Assembly (NCBI GenBank): GCA_036380835.1
Contig: DASVDZ010000004.1
Coordinates: 9,844-73,843, forward strand
Direction of reading: 5' to 3'
Origin: DASQJL01 sp036380835
GTDB taxonomy: Bacteria; Eisenbacteria; RBG-16-71-46; SZUA-252
DNA: 64,000 bases
Under the pieces are notes generated by a model that did no database searches, was not told where the DNA came from, and saw only the letters and a list, made by a program, of their open reading frames with translations. Made by a program: the position numbers and the translations under genes. Shown here piece after piece: positions 21,651-30,323 of this stretch (the stretch's first letter is position 1; every line of letters begins with the position of its first letter).

Positions 21651-22358
21651 CTACCCGCGCCCCTCGGCGATCTCGCGCAGCCGGTCGAGGGACGGCACCA
21701 GGAAGCGGTCGCGTCCGGTGATCACGAGGCGTTCGCGTCCCCACCGGGAGAGGACCCGGATGGCGGTCTCGACCGTCGTTCCGACGAGGTCGGCGACCTC
21801 CTGGCGCGAAAGCTGGATCGGAATCTCGGTTCCGCCCTTCGCCTCGCGCCCCATGCGTTCGACGAGCGTGAGGAAGAGCTGGGCGATGCGCACGTCGACC
21901 TTCTGGCCCCGCATCTCCTGGAGCTTGCGGGTCAGCGAGACGGTGAGCTTGGTCAGCTCGCGGATGATCGCGCGGGCGAACTCGGGATTGCGGTCGAGCA
22001 GTTCGAAGTAGTCGCGCCGCGGAACCCAAAGGAGCGTGACGGCCTCCAGGCAGATGGCGCTGGCCGGGTAGGGCATGTAGTTGTAGACGGCGATCGCGCC
22101 GACCGGCTCGCCTTCCTCGAACAGCTCGAGGATCACGTCCCCCGCGTCCCCGTGGGAGACGATCTTCACCCGCCCCTTGACGATCAGGGTGAGCGACTCG
22201 GCGGGGTCGCCGGCGCGCCAGAGGTAGTCGCCGCGCGCGTACTCGCGGATCGCCGCGAGCGCGGCGAGGCGCCGCTGGTCTTCCGGCGAGAGCCCTCGGA
22301 AGAGCGGGATCGCGCGCACCGCCCCGAGCACTCGATCGTCCCGAAGCTCCGCCGTCAT
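21651..22358 (-). CDS. Crp/Fnr family transcriptional regulator, likely controls the nos operon
   Basis: A 235-residue regulator: N-terminal cyclic-nucleotide-binding beta-roll (about 15-125), long dimer helix (125-155) and C-terminal winged helix-turn-helix (182-215) with recognition helix TTVETAIRVLSRW. Glu197 and Arg201 occupy the DNA-contact positions of Fnr; the Fnr serine is isoleucine here. There is only one cysteine (AICLEA), so it cannot hold an Fnr-type iron-sulfur cluster; it is closer in design to DNR/NNR-type regulators that sense nitric oxide through haem. The ATG at 22358 has AGGGG upstream and is preferred to the GTG two codons earlier. It is divergent from the nos operon, with two dyad sites between them. 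Confidence 0.9.
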   Translation of the reverse strand: MTAELRDDRVLGAVRAIPLFRGLSPEDQRRLAALAAIREYARGDYLWRAGDPAESLTLIVKGRVKIVSHGDAGDVILELFEEGEPVGAIAVYNYMPYPASAICLEAVTLLWVPRRDYFELLDRNPEFARAIIRELTKLTVSLTRKLQEMRGQKVDVRIAQLFLTLVERMGREAKGGTEIPIQLSRQEVADLVGTTVETAIRVLSRWGRERLVITGRDRFLVPSLDRLREIAEGRG

Positions 22359-22381
22359 GGGCACCGCCCCTCCGCGGCCGT

Positions 22382-22395
22382 ATGACGGCCGTCAT
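22382..22395. promoter_or_regulatory. dyad operator candidate 1 (TGA-N6-TCA)
   Basis: ATGACGGCCGTCAT is a perfect 14-base palindrome 24 bases upstream of the Crp/Fnr start codon. Its TGA-N6-TCA spacing equals that of Fnr-type sites. The position suits autoregulation. Confidence 0.5.
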
Positions 22396-22472
22396 GGTCC
22401 TTTGGTCTACCTCTCCCTATCTCCGTTCACTTCTATCACTTTCAGCGGGATCGCGGCAGCCGAAATGTGATC

Positions 22473-22496
22473 GCGGCGTGACGCCGGTCATGCCGC
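22473..22496. promoter_or_regulatory. dyad operator candidate 2 (TGA-N6-TCA), nos side
   Basis: TGACGCCGGTCA (22479-22490) is a perfect dyad in the same spacing as site 1, extended by GCGGC/GCCGC arms (22473-22477 and 22492-22496) with one mismatch. It lies 84 bases before the first gene of the nos operon. A further half-site TGACGGCA follows at about 22526. Confidence 0.5.
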
Positions 22497-22574
22497 CGGG
22501 ATCCGATTCCGCCGAAACTCCTTCGTGACGGCAATGCAGACGGGAGTTCATGAACCACACGGAGGACGAACGAG

Positions 22575-23105
22575 ATGGACGCCGACAGCCTGATCGAGAG
22601 GATCAAGAGCGATCACCGGCGCGTGCTTGCCGAGGTCTCGAGGCTGGAGTCGCTCCTCGCCCGCGGCGGGGCCACGCGCCCGGCGCCTCAGGCGAAGCTC
22701 GACGCGCTCGTCCGGATGCTCGAGCGCGAGTTCGGAACCCACATGGCGGCCGAGGACGAGGCGCTCTACCCGGCGGTCGTCGCGGTGGTTCCCGCGGCCA
22801 AGGGAAGCGTCGAGCCGCTCCACGATGAGCACGCCGAGCTTCGCGCGATGCTCGAGCGGCTCCGCGAGACGATGGGCGAGCCGGGAGGCGCCGAGCGCGA
22901 CGAACAGGTCACCGTCCAGGTGGCCGACCTGGCGGCGCTCCTCCGGATCCACATCCGAAAGGAGGAGTCGCTCGTCCTGAGCGTCGCGGCGCGGCTCCTC
23001 AGACCTCAAGACATCGACGCGATCGTGAAGCGAATGCACCCGGAGCGCTCCGGCGAGGGCGCCCGGCCCACCACCACGGCACCCACGAAAGGGGACGCAC
23101 GATGA
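22575..23105 (+). CDS. hemerythrin-like (HHE) protein heading the nos operon
   Basis: A 176-residue cytoplasmic four-helix bundle with the hemerythrin di-iron ligand pattern: H14, H56, E60, H83/H86, H126 and E130. Such proteins bind oxygen or nitric oxide, or repair iron-sulfur centres after nitrosative damage (YtfE/DNR-associated types). The C-terminal 25 residues are Pro/Thr/Ala-rich and probably disordered. ATG with GGAGG twelve bases upstream. The stop overlaps the cytochrome start (ATGA), so it is coupled to the nos genes and is probably made under the same nitrogen-oxide signal. Exact ligand and role are inferred only. Confidence 0.85.
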   Translation: MDADSLIERIKSDHRRVLAEVSRLESLLARGGATRPAPQAKLDALVRMLEREFGTHMAAEDEALYPAVVAVVPAAKGSVEPLHDEHAELRAMLERLRETMGEPGGAERDEQVTVQVADLAALLRIHIRKEESLVLSVAARLLRPQDIDAIVKRMHPERSGEGARPTTTAPTKGDAR

Positions 23106-23575
23106 AGCGCATGTTGATCCGGGCCGCGATCCTGATCCTGGCGGCGGCGGCCTGGGGATGCGGAGGCGGCAAGTCGACGGACACGAAGGGGGCCGCCGGC
23201 GGCGCCGCCGTCTCTCCCTACGACAACGGGCCGCGCGCGGCCGATTCCCCGGTCGCGGTGGCGCTCGCCGAGAAGGGAGCGGGCCTTTTCAAGGCCAAGG
23301 GCTGCACCGCGTGCCACGCGTACGGCAAGCGCCTGACCGGTCCCGACCTGAAGGGCGTGACGCACCGGCGGACGGCCGACTGGATGGAACATCAGATCCT
23401 GCACCCGGAGATCATGACCAAGGAGGATCCCATCTCGCGTCAGCTCCTCGCCACGTACGCCGTGCAGATGTCGAACCAGGGACTCACGCCCGACGAGGCC
23501 AAGTCGGTCATCGAATACCTGAAGAAGCTGGACGAGGAGACGGACGAAAAGGAAGGGACGCAGGCCCAGAAGTGA
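23102..23575 (+). CDS. monohaem cytochrome c lipoprotein (nos electron donor, NosC-like)
   Basis: A 157-residue periplasmic lipoprotein. The signal ends at a lipobox-like AAAWGC (Cys20), followed by a Gly-rich linker. One class I cytochrome c domain: CTACH (C68, C71, H72) and probable distal Met105 in HPEIMTKEDP. Located between the hemerythrin gene and nosZ, it probably hands electrons to the CuA site of nitrous-oxide reductase, as the small c-type cytochromes of clade II nos clusters do. A close paralogue lies at 31666-32214 at the other end of the cluster. Confidence 0.9.
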   Translation: MKRMLIRAAILILAAAAWGCGGGKSTDTKGAAGGAAVSPYDNGPRAADSPVAVALAEKGAGLFKAKGCTACHAYGKRLTGPDLKGVTHRRTADWMEHQILHPEIMTKEDPISRQLLATYAVQMSNQGLTPDEAKSVIEYLKKLDEETDEKEGTQAQK

Positions 23576-23604
23576 GCCCCGCCCATACCAGAGGAGGAAC
23601 AGTC

Positions 23605-25500
23605 ATGAAGCGTTGGATCGGTCTCAGCCTCGCGTTCGCGGTCGCGCTCGTCGCCGCGGCGCTCGTGGGAGGGTGCGGCGGCGGTCGCGGGTCGAACGCG
23701 GCGCTCAAGACGTACGTGAAGCCCGGAGAGCACGACACGCACTACGCGTTCCTCTCCGGGGGCCACTCCGGGCAGGTGTTCGTGTACGGCCTTCCGTCCT
23801 GCCGCTACATCACCACGATCCCCGTGTTCACCCCGGAGCCCGCCAAGGGCTACGGCATCGACGAGGAGTCGAAGGCGATGCTCAAGGGCTTCACCTGGGG
23901 CGACGCGCACCACCCGGGCCTCTCCGAGACGAACGGCGACTACGACGGACGCTGGCTCTTCATCAACGACATGCCGAACGCGCGAATCGCGCGGATCGAC
24001 CTGAGCGACTTCACGACCCGCGAGATCTTCGGGCCGATCCCGAACGTCTCCGCGGCGCACGCGTGCCCCTTCCCGACCCCGAACACCGAATACGTCTTCG
24101 CCGCGTCGCGATTCTCGATCCCTCTCCCCTTCCCCAGCGTGGCCAAGGTCGAGGACTACCAGACCAAGTTCAAGGGGATCGTGGCCGGCGTGAAGGTGAG
24201 CCCGGAAGGCCACATGTCGCTCGGATTCGAGATCCTGACGCCGCCGTTCGACTGGGACCTCTCCGACGCCGGCAAGGGACCGAGCGAGGGGTGGCAATTC
24301 TTCACCTGCTACAACAGCGAAGAGGCCCACGACTCGCTGGAGATCAAGGCCTCCCAGAACGAGATGGACTACTTCCTCGCGGTGAACTGGCGTGAGGCGC
24401 AGAAGGCGAGCGACGCGGGCAAGGGTCACATGCTCGGGGGCGTGCCGGTCCTGACGCCGTCGGAGAACAAGGGAATCTGCTACCTGGTCCCGGTTCCGAA
24501 GAGCCCGCACGGCGTCGACGTCACGCCGAGCGGCGAGTTCATCTGCTGCTCCGGTAAGCTCCAGGCCGAAGTGACCGTCTACAACTTCAAGAAGATGATG
24601 GACGCCATCCAGGCCGGGAAGTTCGAGAAGGAGGTCGAGGGAATCCCGGTGATCGCCTTCCAGGACGTGATGGAGGCAAGGGTTCCGGTCGGTCTCGGCC
24701 CGCTCCACACGCAGTTCGACAACAAGGGCTACGCCTACACGTCCCTCTTCCTCGACTCGCAGATCGCGAAATGGAAGGTCGGTCCGCCGTGGAACGTGGT
24801 GGACAAGATCGACGTCTACTACTCGATCGGCCACCTCGCCGCTTCGGGGGGCGACACGCGCCACCCGACGGGCGAATACCTGCTCGCGCTCGACAAGCTC
24901 TCGAAGGACCGCTACCTGCCGGTCGGACCGTCCCACCCCGAGGCGACGCAGCTGATCGACATCCGGGGCTCGAAGATGGAGCTCCTCTACGACTTCCCGA
25001 CGTATCCCGAGCCGCACTACGCGCAGATCATCGAGGCGAGCAAGCTCAAGCCGCTCAAGATCTACTCGCTCGCCGACAACAAGAACCCCGACGCGGTCAA
25101 GTCGGCCGACCAGACGCGCGTGGAGCGCCACGGCCGGCGGGTCGACGCCTACATGCTGACGATCCGCACGCACTTCACGCCCGACATCATCCGCGTGGCG
25201 CAGGGCGACACGATCTACTTCCACGTCACCAACCTGGAGCAGGACGAGGACATCACGCACGGCTTCGGGATCACCTTCTCGAGCAAGGACATGCAGGTCG
25301 AGCCCGGCGAGACGAAGACGATGCGGTGGGTGGCCGAGCGGGCCGGCATCCAGCCCTTCTACTGCTCCAATTTCTGCAGCGCGCTTCACCAGGAGATGCA
25401 GGGATACATCGAGGTGAATCCGCCGGGGACGAAGCTGGCCCAGGTGGCCCGGCCGAGTCCCGAGGAGATCGCGGAAGTCACCGCGCTCCTTCGGCGGTGA
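23605..25500 (+). CDS. nosZ: nitrous-oxide reductase, clade II
   Basis: Reduces N2O to N2 in the periplasm. The 631-residue protein has the seven-bladed propeller holding the CuZ cluster, with family histidines in DAHH (H102, H103), VSAHACPF, SPHGVDV, GHLAASGGD and EPHYAQI. The C-terminal cupredoxin domain carries the CuA motif: C587, C591, H595, M598 in YCSNFCSALHQEM. The signal peptide has no twin arginine and ends in a lipobox (VGGC, Cys24), so export is by Sec and the enzyme is probably membrane-tethered; Sec export plus a nosB-type neighbour marks clade II. Start at the ATG preceded by GAGGAGG (23591-23597). Confidence 0.97.
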   Translation: MKRWIGLSLAFAVALVAAALVGGCGGGRGSNAALKTYVKPGEHDTHYAFLSGGHSGQVFVYGLPSCRYITTIPVFTPEPAKGYGIDEESKAMLKGFTWGDAHHPGLSETNGDYDGRWLFINDMPNARIARIDLSDFTTREIFGPIPNVSAAHACPFPTPNTEYVFAASRFSIPLPFPSVAKVEDYQTKFKGIVAGVKVSPEGHMSLGFEILTPPFDWDLSDAGKGPSEGWQFFTCYNSEEAHDSLEIKASQNEMDYFLAVNWREAQKASDAGKGHMLGGVPVLTPSENKGICYLVPVPKSPHGVDVTPSGEFICCSGKLQAEVTVYNFKKMMDAIQAGKFEKEVEGIPVIAFQDVMEARVPVGLGPLHTQFDNKGYAYTSLFLDSQIAKWKVGPPWNVVDKIDVYYSIGHLAASGGDTRHPTGEYLLALDKLSKDRYLPVGPSHPEATQLIDIRGSKMELLYDFPTYPEPHYAQIIEASKLKPLKIYSLADNKNPDAVKSADQTRVERHGRRVDAYMLTIRTHFTPDIIRVAQGDTIYFHVTNLEQDEDITHGFGITFSSKDMQVEPGETKTMRWVAERAGIQPFYCSNFCSALHQEMQGYIEVNPPGTKLAQVARPSPEEIAEVTALLRR

Positions 25501-25564
25501 TCGCAGGGCGGCGGGGCCGGGCCCGTGTCCGGCCCCCCGTCCCTTCCCCCACGGGAGGTTTGGA

Positions 25565-26182
25565 ATGGTCACGTACCTGAACGGCGCGTTCGCGACGAAA
25601 GAGCGGAGGCTCGTTCTCCTGGCCGCGCTGGTGCTGCTCCCGGTCTTCTTCCTCCCCGTGCTCCACGTCTGGGAGATGCGACTCTGGGCGCCGCAGTACC
25701 CCGAGGGCCTCCGGCTCACGATCTACTCGAACACCATCCGGGGCGACCTCGACAAGATCAACCTGCTGAACCACTACGTCGGGATGCATCCGATCACGCC
25801 GGCCGACTTCGCGGAGTTCCATTACCTGCCGCAGCTCCTGACCGGATTCGGCGTCCTGGCCCTCCTCGCGGCGCTCCTCAACCGGCGGTGGATCGCGGTC
25901 CTCGGGTGGCTCCTCTTCACCGGATTCGCGGTCTACATGTTCCGGGACTACGCCCTGTGGCTCTGGCGCTACGGGCACGACCTCGATCCCCGCGCGGCGC
26001 TCAAGCTCCCCACCTTCTCGCCCCCCCTGATCGGGTTCGCGCGCATGGCGAACTTCCGGGTCCTGAGCCTCCCCGGTCCGGGCACGCTCCTCCTCGGCGT
26101 CGCCTGGCTCCTCGGTCCGATCGCGCTCTGGCTCGAACGGCGCCACGGGAAGCGCGCTCCCGCGGCGGCCGACCGCCCTTGA
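25565..26182 (+). CDS. nosB: NosB-like membrane protein
   Basis: A 205-residue integral membrane protein directly after nosZ, the position of nosB in clade II clusters. Hydrophobic segments near 16-35, 90-107, 110-128 and 172-190. After the first helix comes the segment MRLWAPQYPEGLRLTIYSN, typical of proteins at this position, probably facing the periplasm. Its role is unknown in the literature I recall; suggestions include electron delivery or maturation of NosZ. Its stop overlaps the nosD start (TGATG). The name rests on position and overall features rather than on an alignment. Confidence 0.75.
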   Translation: MVTYLNGAFATKERRLVLLAALVLLPVFFLPVLHVWEMRLWAPQYPEGLRLTIYSNTIRGDLDKINLLNHYVGMHPITPADFAEFHYLPQLLTGFGVLALLAALLNRRWIAVLGWLLFTGFAVYMFRDYALWLWRYGHDLDPRAALKLPTFSPPLIGFARMANFRVLSLPGPGTLLLGVAWLLGPIALWLERRHGKRAPAAADRP

Positions 26183-27624
26183 TGATGTCCGAGCGGCGCG
26201 GCCGTCCGTTCCTGGCCGGGCTCCTCCTCGCCGCGGCGCTCGCCGCCGGCGGCGCCGGCTCGGCCAGCGCCGCGCGACGGGAGATCCCGGCTCGCGGAGA
26301 CGCCGCCGAGACCGCGATCCTCGAAGCGGCCGACGGCGACACCCTCCTGCTCGGCGCCGGCGTCCACCGCGGCCCGCTGATCCTCTCGCGCCGTCTCCTC
26401 CTCCGGGGAGCTCCGGGCGCGGTGCTCGACGGCGGCGGCGCCGGGACCGTGCTCACGGTGGCGGCCGCTGGCGCCGCGGTCGAATCGCTGACCATCCGGG
26501 GGAGCGGGAACGGCGCGCTGACGCTCGACGCGGGGGTCCACGTCGTCTCCGCCCGGGGCGTCCGGCTCCGCGGCCTTCGCGTGGTCGACGTCCTCTACGG
26601 GATCGCCGGGGAGCGCGCCGACTCGCTCGTGATCGAAGGCTGCGACCTGACCGGCCGCGTCCATCCCTCCGTCGACGTGACCCCCGAGATGAACGAAGCC
26701 GCGGGCAACGGCGTCCACCTCTGGTACTGTCGGGACGTCGCCGTCCGGCGCGTCGCGGAACGGCGCTTCATGGACGGAGTCTATCTCTCGTTCGTCGACC
26801 GGATCGTGGTCGAGGACGGACGCTTCTCGCGGAACGGCCGCTACGGGCTCCACACGATGTACTGTCAGGACAATCGCCTCGCCCGGAACCGCTTCCAGTT
26901 CAACCTCGCGGGCTGCGCGATCATGTTCTCGAACCATCTCGAGCTCTCCCGGAACGACTTCGTGCACAACCGCGGACCGCGCACGTACGGCGTCCTCCTC
27001 CGGGATTGCTCCGACGGCCACTTCCTCGAGAACCGCATGGTCGACAACACCGTCGCCGTCTTCATGGACAACTCGAACCGGAACGTGATCCGGCGGAATC
27101 TCGTGCAGGACAACGGCTGGGGCGTGATCCTCTTCTCCTCCTGCGCCGGAAACGAATTCGCGGAGAACGACTTCGTCAACGACGACTACCCCGTGGCCCT
27201 CGACATGCGCTACTCGGACAACCGGTTCGACGACGGGCGTCGCGGCAACTACTGGAGCGGGAACGCCCCCTACGACCTGGACGGCGACGGCGCGAGCGAC
27301 GTACCGTACTCGCCCGTGAGCGCCTTCGCGTTCCTCTCGAAGCGGTATCCCGACCTCGCGATCCTCGCCCAGAGCCCCGCCGCGAACGCCCTCACGATGG
27401 CGGAGCGGACCATCCCCGCGCTTCGGCCGAGCCAGATCGTCGACCGGTTCCCGCTCGTCGCGCCCGCCCCCGTCGGCGCGGGCGCCGGTGGCTCGCGAGG
27501 AACGCGCGCCGCCGGGGACGAGGCGCCGGGGGCTCGGCGCGGTTCGTTCCCCACCGCGGCCGCCTTCCTCCTCCTGGCCGCCGCGGGACTCAGGGGCGTC
27601 GCCTCGCGAGGGGGCCCGCGGTGA
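26182..27624 (+). CDS. nosD: NosD, periplasmic copper-cluster maturation protein
   Basis: A 480-residue exported right-handed beta-helix protein (carbohydrate-binding/sugar hydrolase-like, NosD family). Signal peptide 1-30 (LLLAAALAAGGAG, cut near SASA). Parallel beta-helix repeats run from about 60 to 400, recognisable by stacked Asn/Gly turns such as NRFDDGRRGNYWSG. A hydrophobic stretch near the C-terminus (AAAFLLLAAAGL) could anchor it. NosD works with the NosFY transporter to assemble the CuZ sulfide cluster. The ATG at 26182 overlaps the nosB stop, and the stop overlaps the nosF GTG. Confidence 0.93.
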   Translation: MMSERRGRPFLAGLLLAAALAAGGAGSASAARREIPARGDAAETAILEAADGDTLLLGAGVHRGPLILSRRLLLRGAPGAVLDGGGAGTVLTVAAAGAAVESLTIRGSGNGALTLDAGVHVVSARGVRLRGLRVVDVLYGIAGERADSLVIEGCDLTGRVHPSVDVTPEMNEAAGNGVHLWYCRDVAVRRVAERRFMDGVYLSFVDRIVVEDGRFSRNGRYGLHTMYCQDNRLARNRFQFNLAGCAIMFSNHLELSRNDFVHNRGPRTYGVLLRDCSDGHFLENRMVDNTVAVFMDNSNRNVIRRNLVQDNGWGVILFSSCAGNEFAENDFVNDDYPVALDMRYSDNRFDDGRRGNYWSGNAPYDLDGDGASDVPYSPVSAFAFLSKRYPDLAILAQSPAANALTMAERTIPALRPSQIVDRFPLVAPAPVGAGAGGSRGTRAAGDEAPGARRGSFPTAAAFLLLAAAGLRGVASRGGPR

Positions 27625-28586
27625 TCCGGGTCGAAGGGCTCGTGAAGCGCTTCGGCGGGGTCACCGCCGTGGACGGACTCACCTTCGAGGTCGAGCGGGG
27701 CGAGACGTTCGCCGTGATCGGTCCGAACGGCGCCGGGAAGACGACCACGCTCAAGCTCATCCTCGGGCTCGCGCGCCCGGACGCGGGCTCGATCGCGATC
27801 GGCCCGCGCTCGCTTTCGCCCCTGGGTCCGGAGGCACGCCGCGATCTCGGCTACGTGCCGCAGAAGGTCGAGTTCCCGCCGGGGCGAACCGCGGCGCAGG
27901 TGCTCTCCTTCTTCGCCTCGCTCCGGGCCCTTTCCGAGCCGGCGGTCGAGCGCGCGCTCGGGCGGGTCGGCATGGCCGATCTGGCGAACCGCCGCGCGAG
28001 CGAGCTGTCGGGCGGATACGCGCAGCGGCTCTCCTTGGCCCAGGCGCTGCTCGCCGACCCGGCGCTCCTCGTGCTCGACGAGCCGACGGCGAGCCTCGAC
28101 CCGGAAGCCACGTGGGAATTCAGGACCCTGGTCGAGCAGCTTCGCCGCGAGGGAAAGACGATCCTCCTCTGCTCGCACCTCCTGAGCGAGGTGGAGCGCG
28201 TGGCCGACCGGGTGCTCATCCTGAACGAGGGGCGGCGCGCGGCGCTCGAGTCGCTCTCCAGCCTGAGAGAGCGCCAGGCGTCGAGCACGCGGCTCGCGAT
28301 CGAGACGCGGGGCGAGGCGGCGTCCGCGGCCGCGGCGCTCGCCCGCCGGGGCATCGCCTCGGCGCCGATCGACGCGACCCGCCTCACGGTGGACGGAAGC
28401 GACGGCCGCGGCGTCGCGGCGCTCGAGGCGCTCCGCGAGGACGCCGTGGCCGTCCGCTCGTTCGAGCTGGTCCGCCCGTCGCTCGAGGAGATCTTCCTCG
28501 CCGTGATCCGCCGCGAGCGCGGCGTCGCGGCGCGGGCGGCCGCGGGCTCTGCCCCGGACGCCGGGGGAAACGGCGATGGGCGCTGA
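27621..28586 (+). CDS. nosF: NosF, ABC transporter ATPase
   Basis: A 321-residue ABC ATPase: Walker A GPNGAGKTTT (about 35-44), signature LSGGYAQR, Walker B LLVLDEPTASLDP, switch His in CSHLLSE. Together with NosY it forms the transporter that supplies a sulfur species to NosD for CuZ assembly. After the ATPase domain there is a C-terminal extension (about 215-321) seen in DrrA/CcmA-type ATPases. GTG start overlapping the nosD stop; the end overlaps nosL by 11 bases. Confidence 0.93.
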   Translation: MIRVEGLVKRFGGVTAVDGLTFEVERGETFAVIGPNGAGKTTTLKLILGLARPDAGSIAIGPRSLSPLGPEARRDLGYVPQKVEFPPGRTAAQVLSFFASLRALSEPAVERALGRVGMADLANRRASELSGGYAQRLSLAQALLADPALLVLDEPTASLDPEATWEFRTLVEQLRREGKTILLCSHLLSEVERVADRVLILNEGRRAALESLSSLRERQASSTRLAIETRGEAASAAAALARRGIASAPIDATRLTVDGSDGRGVAALEALREDAVAVRSFELVRPSLEEIFLAVIRRERGVAARAAAGSAPDAGGNGDGR

Positions 28587-29064
28587 CCGCCGCGGCCCGT
28601 CCGCGCTTCGGACCGCGGCCCGCGCCGCCGCCCGCGCCGCGGCGGTCCTCGTCCCGCTCGCGCTCGCGGGCTCGTTGCCCGGCTGTGTTCGCGCGCCGGA
28701 GAGCGGCGCGCCCCGCGTCGCCCTCGGAACGCCGTGCGCGACCTGCGGCATGGAGGTGCGCGACCTCCGATACGCCTGCGCCTCGCGCCGCGGCGGGACC
28801 GTGCGCGTCTACGATTCCATCGAGTGCGCCCTGAGGGGGGGCGCGGAATCGGCCGCCGCCGTCTACGTCGCCGATTTCGACACCGGAGGGCTCCACGCGG
28901 CCGACTCCCTCTGGGTCGTCCGCGCCGACCTTCCGACGCCGATGGGAGGCGGGTACGTCGCGTTCCTCGATCGCCGGCCCGCCGACCGCGTCGCCGCCGC
29001 CCGCGCCGGACGCGTCGGGCGGCTTCGCGACTTCCTCGCCGAAACGCCGGACGCGCGGCGATGA
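28576..29064 (+). CDS. nosL: NosL, copper chaperone lipoprotein
   Basis: A 162-residue outer-membrane or inner-membrane lipoprotein: lipobox LPGC (Cys37), then the copper-binding motif CATCGM (Cys54, Cys57, Met59) of the NosL/MerB-like fold. NosL delivers Cu(I) to apo-NosZ. The start overlaps nosF by 11 bases; its stop overlaps the next gene (ATGA). The N-terminus is unusually Arg/Ala-rich before the hydrophobic core, so an internal start is possible, but no better codon is evident. Confidence 0.92.
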   Translation: MGADRRGPSALRTAARAAARAAAVLVPLALAGSLPGCVRAPESGAPRVALGTPCATCGMEVRDLRYACASRRGGTVRVYDSIECALRGGAESAAAVYVADFDTGGLHAADSLWVVRADLPTPMGGGYVAFLDRRPADRVAAARAGRVGRLRDFLAETPDARR

Positions 29065-29477
29065 CGCGCTCCTACCGGATCCTCGCGCTCGCGCTCGTCC
29101 TCCTCGCCGCCTGGCTCGTCGTCGCGGTCCGAGCCCCTCGGCGTCCGGCCACGCCGCCGGAACGGGCCTCGGGCGCGCCGCGCGCCGCGACGATCGACCT
29201 CGTGGTCGGCGGCGGAGCGGTACGCCCCGAGAGGACGGCCGTCCCCAAGGGGGCGAACGTCTCCGTGACCGCCGTGAACCAGGACCGCGTGGCCCGCACG
29301 ATCTCTCTCCTCGGCTACGAGGACCGGATCGCCACGACCCGAATCGGCCCCGGCGACACGATCCGGCTCCGATTCGCCGCCGACCGGCCCGGCGAGGACT
29401 TCGCCTGGCTCGTCGACGGACGCCCCGCCGGCACGCTCGCCGTCACCGGCTCGCATCTCGTGGAGGGGCATCGGTGA
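29061..29477 (+). CDS. small membrane-anchored cupredoxin-like protein of the nos operon
   Basis: A 138-residue protein with one N-terminal membrane anchor (ILALALVLLAAWLVVAV, about 7-23) and a periplasmic beta-rich domain (about 45-135) whose pattern (VPKGANVSVTAVNQD, GPGDTIRLRF, ranging to VTGSHL) resembles cupredoxins. There is no cysteine, and no His/Met at the usual copper positions, so a classical type 1 copper site is absent. Coupled at both ends by ATGA/GTGA overlaps between nosL and nosY, a place where nos clusters do not usually carry a gene. It may be a scaffold or docking partner in NosZ maturation; that is inference. Confidence 0.7.
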   Translation: MTRSYRILALALVLLAAWLVVAVRAPRRPATPPERASGAPRAATIDLVVGGGAVRPERTAVPKGANVSVTAVNQDRVARTISLLGYEDRIATTRIGPGDTIRLRFAADRPGEDFAWLVDGRPAGTLAVTGSHLVEGHR

Positions 29478-30319
29478 GCGCGCCCTCGCAAGGACGTGGC
29501 CGCCGCGTCCTCGTCATCGCCCGCGAGGAGTACCGCCGCGCGCTCGAGACGCGGTGGCTCTTCGCCTTCACCGCGCTCTTCGCGCTCCTCGTGCTCGGCC
29601 TCTCCTATTTCGGCCTCGCCCAGAGCCAGGAGATCGGTTTCCAGGGATTCTCCCGCGTCACGCTGAGCCTCATGAACCTCGTCCTCTTCGTCGTGCCGCT
29701 GACCGGGCTCACGCTCGGCGTCGGGAGCATCGCGGGCGGCGCCGAGACGCTCCCGCTCCTCCTCGCGCAGCCGGTCTCGCGCGGAGAGGTGCTCGCCGGC
29801 AAGTACCTGGGCCTCGCCGCGGCCCTCACGGCGGCGCAGGCGCTCGGCTTCGGCGTCGGCGGCGTGGTCGTGGCGCTCCAGGCGGGGCCCGACCAGATCG
29901 AGGGATTCGTCACCCTGACGCTCCTGTCGTTCGTACTCGGCTGGCTCACGCTCTCCGCCGCCATCTGCATCGCCTCGCTCCTCGCCGACCGCGTGAAGGC
30001 GCTCTCGGCGGCGCTCCTCCTCTGGCTCCTCCTCGTCGTCGCGTACGACCTGGCGGTGCTCGGGGCGACGGCGCTCCTCCAGGGGGTGCCCCTCCAAGCC
30101 ATCCTCTTCCCCGCGCTCCTCCTGAACCCGGTCGATCTCGCCCGCGTGATGATCACGCTCGCGGTCGGATCGGGAGCGCTCTTCGGCCCCACGTCGGCCG
30201 TCCTGGTCAAGCTCCTCGGCGGTCCCCTCGGGGTAGCGCTCGGGCTCGTGACGCTCGCGATCGAGACGGCGGCGCCGCTCGTGATCGCGGCGCGCGTCTT
30301 CCGGAAACGGGACTGGTGA
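29474..30319 (+). CDS. nosY: NosY, ABC transporter permease
   Basis: A 281-residue membrane protein with six hydrophobic segments (near 28-50, 65-85, 110-135, 145-170, 175-200, 240-270), of the ABC-2 permease type seen in NosY. N-terminal LVIAREEYRRALETRW is the usual cytoplasmic elbow helix. It pairs with NosF. GTG start overlapping the preceding stop; nnrS follows after four bases. Confidence 0.93.
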   Translation: MSAPSQGRGRRVLVIAREEYRRALETRWLFAFTALFALLVLGLSYFGLAQSQEIGFQGFSRVTLSLMNLVLFVVPLTGLTLGVGSIAGGAETLPLLLAQPVSRGEVLAGKYLGLAAALTAAQALGFGVGGVVVALQAGPDQIEGFVTLTLLSFVLGWLTLSAAICIASLLADRVKALSAALLLWLLLVVAYDLAVLGATALLQGVPLQAILFPALLLNPVDLARVMITLAVGSGALFGPTSAVLVKLLGGPLGVALGLVTLAIETAAPLVIAARVFRKRDW

Positions 30320-30323
30320 ACCC

